The notes below the pieces were generated by a model. That model ran no database searches. It was not told the DNA's origin and saw only the letters and a list, made by a program, of their open reading frames with translations. A DNA stretch of 34,635 nt from Methylobacterium sp. Leaf118 (lineage in GTDB: Bacteria; Pseudomonadota; Alphaproteobacteria; Rhizobiales; Beijerinckiaceae): the NCBI RefSeq assembly GCF_920984675.1, contig NZ_CAKLBV010000050.1, forward strand, positions 1 through 34,635, read 5' to 3'. Shown piece after piece: positions 29,964 through 34,635 of this stretch; the stretch's first letter is position 1; each line of letters opens with the position of its first letter. Position numbers and translations under genes: made by a program.

Positions 29964-30791
29964 ATGGCCAAGCCCTTCGTCCTTGCAGGACGCACCGCCC
30001 TCGTCACCGGCGCGGCGAGCGGCATCGGTGCGGCGCTCGCCCGGGCCCTGGCGGAGCGCGGCTGCGCCCTGGCGCTGGTCGATCGCGACGGCGCGGGATT
30101 GGCCGCGGTCGCCGCCGTCGCCCGCGGGCGCGGCGTCGCCGTGAGCGAGCACGTCCTCGACCTCGCGGAGGCGGAGGCCGTCGCCGCCCTGCCCGAGGCC
30201 GTGCAGGCGCGCCACGGCAGCCTGCAGCTCCTCGTCAACAATGCCGGCGTGTCGCTCGGCGGGCGCTTCGAGGAGACCCATCTCGAGGACGTCGCGTGGC
30301 TGATGGACGTCAACCTGCACGCCGTGATGCGCCTGACCCATGCCTGCCTGCCGATGCTCAAGGCCGCGCCGCAGGCGCAGATCGTCAACCTGTCGAGCGT
30401 GTTCGGCGTCGTCGCGCCGGCCGGCCAAGCGGCCTACGCGGCGAGCAAGTTCGCCGTGCGCGGCTTCTCGGAAGCGCTGACCCACGAATATGCCGGCACC
30501 GGGCTCGGCGTCACCCTGGTCTATGCGGGCGGCGTCGCGACCCGCATCGCCCGCAACGCCCGCCTGCCCCGGGGGGGCGATCCGACCGACGCCGCGCGGG
30601 GCGTCGCCGCCTTCGAGCGCCTGCTGACCATGGCGCCCGAGACCGCGGCGGGGGCGATCCTGCGTGGCATCGAGGCCCGCGCGCCGCGGGTCGTGATCGG
30701 GCGCGACGCCCGCCGCGCGCTCCTGATCCAGCGCCTGATGCCGGTGCGCTACTGGTCGCTGATCGGCCGCGCGGTTCGGGAGGAGGCGTGA
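29964..30791 (+). CDS. SDR-family oxidoreductase (SadH-like), first gene of a monooxygenase operon
   Basis: A 275-residue classical SDR. Cofactor loop TGAASGIG (15-22), Asp40 after the second strand (prefers NAD), NNAG (92-95), catalytic Ser144/145, and Tyr158-x-x-x-Lys162. The C-terminal extension (RVVIGRDARRALLIQRLMP) is typical of SDRs paired with flavin monooxygenases, such as SadH of mycobacteria. It ends two bases before the esterase ATG, with AGGAGG inside its last codons. Likely reaction: oxidation of a secondary alcohol to the ketone used by the downstream monooxygenase. Substrate is inference. Confidence 0.92.
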   Translation: MAKPFVLAGRTALVTGAASGIGAALARALAERGCALALVDRDGAGLAAVAAVARGRGVAVSEHVLDLAEAEAVAALPEAVQARHGSLQLLVNNAGVSLGGRFEETHLEDVAWLMDVNLHAVMRLTHACLPMLKAAPQAQIVNLSSVFGVVAPAGQAAYAASKFAVRGFSEALTHEYAGTGLGVTLVYAGGVATRIARNARLPRGGDPTDAARGVAAFERLLTMAPETAAGAILRGIEARAPRVVIGRDARRALLIQRLMPVRYWSLIGRAVREEA

Positions 30792-30793
30792 CC

Positions 30794-31708
30794 ATGGCGA
30801 GCCTGCGCGCCCATGTCTACGACCTCGCCGTGCGCCTCGCGGTGAAGGCCCGTCTCGGCGGCGAGGTCGACGTGGCGGCGATCCGCCGGGCCTTCGACCG
30901 CGCCACCTTCCCGCCCCCGCCCGGGCTGCGCGTCACCCCCGGCGAACTCGGCGGCGTGCCCGGCGAGTGGATCGAGGCGGAGGGCCCGCGCCGGGACCGC
31001 CCCGCCCTGCTCTATCTCCATGGCGGCGGCTTCATCGCCTGCTCGGCCCGGATGTACCGCCCCGTCACCGGCCGCTTCGCCCGGGCCGGCTTCCGGGTGT
31101 TCGCGCCCGATTACCGCCTCGCCCCGGAACACCCGTTCCCGGCGGGCGTCGAGGATGCCACGGCGGCGTGGCGGGCGCTCGCCGCCGCGGGCCCCGCGGC
31201 GCTCGCGGGGGATTCGGCCGGCGGAAACCTCGCGCTCGCCGTGATGGTCGAGGCGCGCCGCCTCGGGCTCCCCCTGCCCGCGGCGGCGGCCCTGTTCTCG
31301 CCCGCCACCGATCTCGTCGGCCGCTCCGCCTCGTTCCGCACGAATGGGCGGCGGGACGCCATGTTCCGCCCCGAGGCCCTCTCGCGGCTCGTGCCGATCT
31401 ATCTGGCCGGCGCCGATCCCGCCGATCCCCGCGCCTCGCCGATCGAGGCCGACCTCGCGGGCTTCCCGCCGCTGCTGATCCATGTCGGCACCCGCGAGAT
31501 CCTGCGCGACGATTCCCTGCGGTTGGCCGAGCGGGCGCGGGCGGCCGGCGTGCCGGTCACCCTCGCGGTGTTCCCGGTGGTGCCGCATGCGTGGCAGCTC
31601 GCCGACCGGGTTCTGCCGGAAGCCCGCCGCTCGCTGATGGAGGCGGCGCTCTTCCTGCGGCGCTCGCTCCAGCAGGCCGCCCGTCCCGGGACGGAGGACG
31701 CCGCGTGA
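30794..31708 (+). CDS. Alpha/beta hydrolase, hormone-sensitive-lipase family esterase
   Basis: A 304-residue esterase. It has the oxyanion motif HGGGF at 76-80, the nucleophile elbow GDSAG at 139-143 (Ser141), an Asp in the LLIHVGTREILRDDS segment, and the catalytic His in VPHAW. This is the complete HSL (family IV) set. ATG 30794 has AGGAGG at 30781-30786, 7 bases upstream. The stop overlaps the GTG start of the monooxygenase gene. In context it would hydrolyse the ester made by the Baeyer-Villiger enzyme. Confidence 0.94.
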   Translation: MASLRAHVYDLAVRLAVKARLGGEVDVAAIRRAFDRATFPPPPGLRVTPGELGGVPGEWIEAEGPRRDRPALLYLHGGGFIACSARMYRPVTGRFARAGFRVFAPDYRLAPEHPFPAGVEDATAAWRALAAAGPAALAGDSAGGNLALAVMVEARRLGLPLPAAAALFSPATDLVGRSASFRTNGRRDAMFRPEALSRLVPIYLAGADPADPRASPIEADLAGFPPLLIHVGTREILRDDSLRLAERARAAGVPVTLAVFPVVPHAWQLADRVLPEARRSLMEAALFLRRSLQQAARPGTEDAA

Positions 31709-33192
31709 GCGAGGCCCCCCTCGACCTCGCCATCGTCGGGGCGGGCTTCTCCGGGCTCGCCATGGCGATCCGCGCGGACAGGGCCGGGTTCGGGCGCTTC
31801 CTGATCCTCGAGAAGGGCGAGCGGGTCGGCGGCACGTGGCGGGACAACACCTATCCGGGGGCGGCCAGCGACGTGCCGGCGCATCTCTACACCCTGTCCT
31901 TCGCCCCCGGCGCCGACTGGTCGCGGCTCTACCCGCGCCAGGCGGAGATCCAGGCCCATCTCGAGGACCTCGTCGCCCGCCACGGGCTCGGGTCCCGCCT
32001 GCGCCTCGGCACCACCCTGCGCGGCGCGGCCTTCGACGCGGCATCCGGCCTGTGGCGGATCGAGACCGACCGGGGGAGCCTCTCGGCCCGCATCCTCGTT
32101 ACGGCGGTCGGCGCCCTCCACCACCCGGCCCTGCCGGACCTGCCGGGCCTTGCGAGCTTCTCGGGCGAGACCGTCCACACCGGGGCCTGGAACCCGGCCT
32201 GCGCCCTGACGGGCCGGCGCGTCGGCGTGGTCGGCACGGGGGCGAGCGCGGTGCAGATCGTGCCGGCGATCGCGGAGGCCGCCGCCCGCCTCACCCTGTT
32301 CCAGCGCACGCCGCCCTGGATCCTGCCCCGGGGCGATCGCCCCTACGGCGCCCGGGCGCGGCGCCTTCTGCGGATCGGGCCCCTGCGGCGGCTCTACCGG
32401 GCCGGGCTGTTCTGGCGCCGGGAGGTCCTGGCGCTCCTCGGCTTCACCCGCGTCTCGCACCTCACCGCCGGGGGCGAGGCCCTGGCCCGCGCCCATCTGC
32501 GCGCGGCGATCCCCGATCCGGCCCTGCGGCGGCGGCTGACGCCGGCCTACCGGCTCGGCTGCAAGCGGGTGCTGCTCTCCGACGACTTCTACCCGGCCCT
32601 GCTCCGGCCGAACGTGGATCTTGTCACCGCCCCGATCCGGGCGGTTCGCCCCCGCGGGGTCGTCACGGCGGACGGGACCGAGCATCCCCTCGACGTCCTG
32701 ATCCTCGCCACGGGCTTCTCCCCCGCGGGCAGCTTCGACCGGCTCGACATCGCCGGCCGCGGCGGCTTGCGTCTGGCGCAGGCGTGGCGAACGGGGGCGG
32801 ACGCGTTCCGGGGGATCTCGGTGGCGGGCTTCCCGAACCTGTTCCTGCTGCTCGGGCCGAATACGGGGCTCGGCCACAACTCGGTGCTCCTCATGGTCGA
32901 AGCCCAGGTCGACCACGTGATCGGGGCCCTGCGGCTCCTGCGCCGCCATCCCGGCCGCGCCCTGGAGGTGCGGCCGGAGGCGCAGGGCCGCTTCCGCGCC
33001 GGGATCGACGCGCGGCTCGCCGACAGCATCTGGGCCCGGGGCGGCTGCGGCAGCTGGTATCTCGACGGGCAGGGCCGCAACCGCACGCTCTGGCCCGGCA
33101 CGGTGACGAGCTATCGGCTCGGGACCCGGCGGCTCAGGCTGCGGGACTACGCGCTGCGGGCGCCGGACGCGGACGGGTCCGCCTCTGCCTGA
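31705..33192 (+). CDS. FAD-dependent Baeyer-Villiger-type monooxygenase
   Basis: A 495-residue flavin monooxygenase. The FAD site is GAGFSG (12-17), followed by GGTWRDNTYPGAASD (42-56). The Baeyer-Villiger fingerprint FxGxxxHxxxW is present as FSGETVHTGAW (152-162), but the next residue is Asn rather than the usual Pro/Asp. The NADPH-binding Rossmann motif GTGASA is at 177-182, and ATGF lies near the C-terminal half. GTG 31705 overlaps the esterase stop (GTGA), with GGAGG 7 bases upstream. It inserts oxygen next to a ketone to form an ester. Together with the SDR and esterase it forms a cassette like mymA-lipR-sadH of mycobacteria. Confidence 0.93.
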   Translation: MSEAPLDLAIVGAGFSGLAMAIRADRAGFGRFLILEKGERVGGTWRDNTYPGAASDVPAHLYTLSFAPGADWSRLYPRQAEIQAHLEDLVARHGLGSRLRLGTTLRGAAFDAASGLWRIETDRGSLSARILVTAVGALHHPALPDLPGLASFSGETVHTGAWNPACALTGRRVGVVGTGASAVQIVPAIAEAAARLTLFQRTPPWILPRGDRPYGARARRLLRIGPLRRLYRAGLFWRREVLALLGFTRVSHLTAGGEALARAHLRAAIPDPALRRRLTPAYRLGCKRVLLSDDFYPALLRPNVDLVTAPIRAVRPRGVVTADGTEHPLDVLILATGFSPAGSFDRLDIAGRGGLRLAQAWRTGADAFRGISVAGFPNLFLLLGPNTGLGHNSVLLMVEAQVDHVIGALRLLRRHPGRALEVRPEAQGRFRAGIDARLADSIWARGGCGSWYLDGQGRNRTLWPGTVTSYRLGTRRLRLRDYALRAPDADGSASA

Positions 33193-33326
33193 GCGGCGTG
33201 CGCGGCGGGGTCGCTGGAGGGGGCCAAGGCACGCCCGCCTCAGGACGCCGCGACGACACCGGAACCGAAAGAAGCAACCGGGCGCCGATATCCCGGGCGA
33301 TTCTCGCAGCGTCCGGGCCGCAGCGC

Positions 33327-33656
33327 TCAAGGGCGTGCGAGGTGGACCGCGAGCCAGATCGTCGGATCCTCGGTGCGCTCGACCCGGTGGCGGCGATGGG
33401 CCGGGATCAGGACGTGGTCGCCGGGCCCGAGATGCAGCGGCTCGGCCGCATCGGCGAAGCGCAGGGTGGCGGCGCCCGCCAGCACCGCGACCCACTCGTC
33501 GTCGGCCTGATCGTACCAGAAGCCCGGCGGGCTCGCCTGCCCCCGGGAGACGATGCGTTCGAGGCGGGCTCCGGCGGCGGCGGCGAGCGTCTCGAGCTGC
33601 TCGTCGGGGGCGCCCGGCGGCGGCAGGTCGGCGAACAGGTTCGGGCGGGCGATCAT
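33327..33656 (-). CDS. Small single-domain cupin protein
   Basis: A 109-residue beta-barrel protein. The cupin core is visible: WYDQADDEWVAVLAGAATLRFADA, then LHLGPGDHVLIPAHRRHRVERT. The second-motif GDHVLIPAHRRH provides a metal-binding His, while the first motif lacks the usual two His (it reads DDEW). Metal binding may therefore be altered. Probably a small-molecule-binding or phosphomannose-isomerase-like protein. It is a single gene convergent with the monooxygenase operon. Confidence 0.85.
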   Translation of the reverse strand: MIARPNLFADLPPPGAPDEQLETLAAAAGARLERIVSRGQASPPGFWYDQADDEWVAVLAGAATLRFADAAEPLHLGPGDHVLIPAHRRHRVERTEDPTIWLAVHLARP

Positions 33657-33734
33657 GGTCGGACAACCTCCGGCGGGGCCGAAGCCGCCTTGCGGGCGTT
33701 GACGGGGACACGCCCCGTCACGAAAGGCCGGTTC

Positions 33735-33968
33735 ATGAGCGAGACGACCCGCGCGATCGAGCCCCCACCCGCCCCGCCGGCCGACCCGGATGCGGGTCTG
33801 CCGACACCGCCGAGCCCCGGGCGGGTCCCGCCGCCCCGGATCCCGCCGGCGCCCGAGCCGCCGGCCCCGCCCAAGGACGACGGCGCAGCCCCCTCACCGC
33901 CGTCCGAACAGCCGCTCGATCTCGGCGAGGCCCAGGGTCACGAAGGTCGGCCGGCCGTGATTGCATGA
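33735..33968 (+). CDS. Possible small Pro-rich protein overlapping the mutL 3' end
   Basis: A 77-residue reading frame beginning MSETTRAIEPPPAPPADPD, about one-third proline, with AAAGG about 8 bases before the ATG. Its last 25 codons run antisense over the end of mutL, so that portion is constrained by mutL. There is no recognisable domain or signal. It may be a real disordered protein or an open frame produced by the GC-rich sequence. Confidence 0.35.
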   Translation: MSETTRAIEPPPAPPADPDAGLPTPPSPGRVPPPRIPPAPEPPAPPKDDGAAPSPPSEQPLDLGEAQGHEGRPAVIA

Positions 33969-34635
33969 GCCCGAGAGCGGGGTCGCCTCCATCTGGCGCA
34001 GGAGGGCGTTCATCTCCTCCGGCCGCAGGCGCCGCCCGGCGCGGATCGAGCCGTGGCAGCTCATGCGCGACAGGAGCGCGTCGAGGCGCCGGCTCACCGG
34101 ATCGGGATCGCCCGCGCCGGCCGGGCCGCCCTCCTCCACACCGCTGGCCTCCAGCGCGTCGAGCACGTCGAGGACGAGGGTTTTCACCGCGCCGCCCGCC
34201 AGCGCGGCGGGCACCGCCCGCACCAGCACGGCGCCGGGGCCGAAGGCCTCCAGGCTGAGGCCGAGCCGCTCGAGTTCGGGGGCGGCCTCGACGAGGCGGT
34301 CGGCCTCCGCCGGCGCCATCTCGATGACGTCGGGGATGAGCAGGCCCTGGCGCGCCACGCCGCCGCCGGCCCGCTCGGCCTTGAGCCGCTCGTAGACGAG
34401 CCGCTCGTGGGCGGCGTGCTGGTCGACCAGCACGATCCCGTCGCGGGTCTGCGCCAGGATGTAGGTCTCGTGGATCTGGGCGCGGGCCGCGCCGAGGGGA
34501 TGGGCCTCCGCCTCCGCGGCCTCGAGATCCGGCACGGGCCGCAGGTCGGCGCCGGGCGGCGCGAGATCCGGGGCGAGCAGGGCCTGCGGCGTCTCGCCAA
34601 AGCCGCGGTCCGGCGCGGCGGGCGCCGGCGCCCGC
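33894..34635 (-). CDS. mutL: DNA mismatch repair protein MutL, C-terminal part (5' part cut off by window)
   Basis: The reverse strand is open from the window edge to the stop at 33894 and encodes the MutL C-terminal dimerization domain. The domain begins LGAARAQIHETYILAQ with DGIVLVDQHAAHERLVYERLK. A regulatory subdomain follows, and the end is MSCHGSIRAGRRL, MNALLRQMEATPLSGSCNHGRPT and LAEIERLF. Upstream of the domain the sequence is the usual Pro/Ala-rich linker. I see no DQHA(x)2E(x)4E endonuclease metal site in full: DQHAAHERLVYE matches DQHAxxE(R)xxYE, as in many bacterial MutL. The N-terminal ATPase domain lies beyond the window. Confidence 0.96.
   Translation of the reverse strand, partial: RAPAPAAPDRGFGETPQALLAPDLAPPGADLRPVPDLEAAEAEAHPLGAARAQIHETYILAQTRDGIVLVDQHAAHERLVYERLKAERAGGGVARQGLLIPDVIEMAPAEADRLVEAAPELERLGLSLEAFGPGAVLVRAVPAALAGGAVKTLVLDVLDALEASGVEEGGPAGAGDPDPVSRRLDALLSRMSCHGSIRAGRRLRPEEMNALLRQMEATPLSGSCNHGRPTFVTLGLAEIERLFGRR

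Overview
This is a stretch of very GC-rich chromosome from an alphaproteobacterium, most likely Methylobacterium or a close relative. The grounds are the base composition, strong G/C bias at third codon positions, HWE/HisKA_2-type histidine kinases, GGAAC-N16-CGTT promoters of the alphaproteobacterial general stress sigma factor EcfG, and the gene order tmk-holB-metG-tatD-MBL hydrolase. I see no tRNA, rRNA, CRISPR array, transposase or integrase. Both ends cut genes: a LysR regulator on the left and mutL on the right.

Left part (1-10700). A partial LysR regulator diverges from a tautomerase gene, which is followed by a GntP-family permease. A reverse-strand pair encodes a diacylglycerol-kinase-like lipid kinase and a metallophosphoesterase with overlapping ends. 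A second coupled reverse pair encodes a 71-residue unknown and a secreted DUF3016 protein. Then come a membrane-anchored helix-hairpin-helix protein, a patatin-like lipoprotein with an EcfG-type promoter, glmS, an AHSA1/SRPBCC protein and a VOC protein.

Middle (10800-18540). An EcfG-type promoter precedes an SDR dehydrogenase and a disulfide reductase-like flavoprotein. A DUF2252 protein follows. The most striking locus is an 892-residue bacteriophytochrome kinase with the bilin-attachment Cys, next to a heme oxygenase that would make its biliverdin. Its N-terminal domain aligns without gaps to photoactive yellow protein but lacks the chromophore Cys, Tyr42 and Glu46. This gives a PYP-phytochrome kinase whose PYP part looks blind. 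A frameshifted gene remnant follows.

Right part (18538-34635). The housekeeping run tmk-holB-metG-tatD-MBL is followed by four reverse-strand genes (GT61-like glycosyltransferase, group III truncated globin, SGNH hydrolase, DUF4118 histidine kinase) and an EamA transporter. A tight three-gene operon (SDR, HSL-type esterase, Baeyer-Villiger-type monooxygenase) could carry an alcohol to a ketone, an ester and then an acid. A cupin and the mutL C-terminus end the window.

A recurrent structural theme is degenerate tandem repeats with a 12-bp period. Six loci lie at gene ends or in intergenic DNA, and at four of them the repeat is translated as a four-residue-period tail or leader on an otherwise ordinary enzyme.
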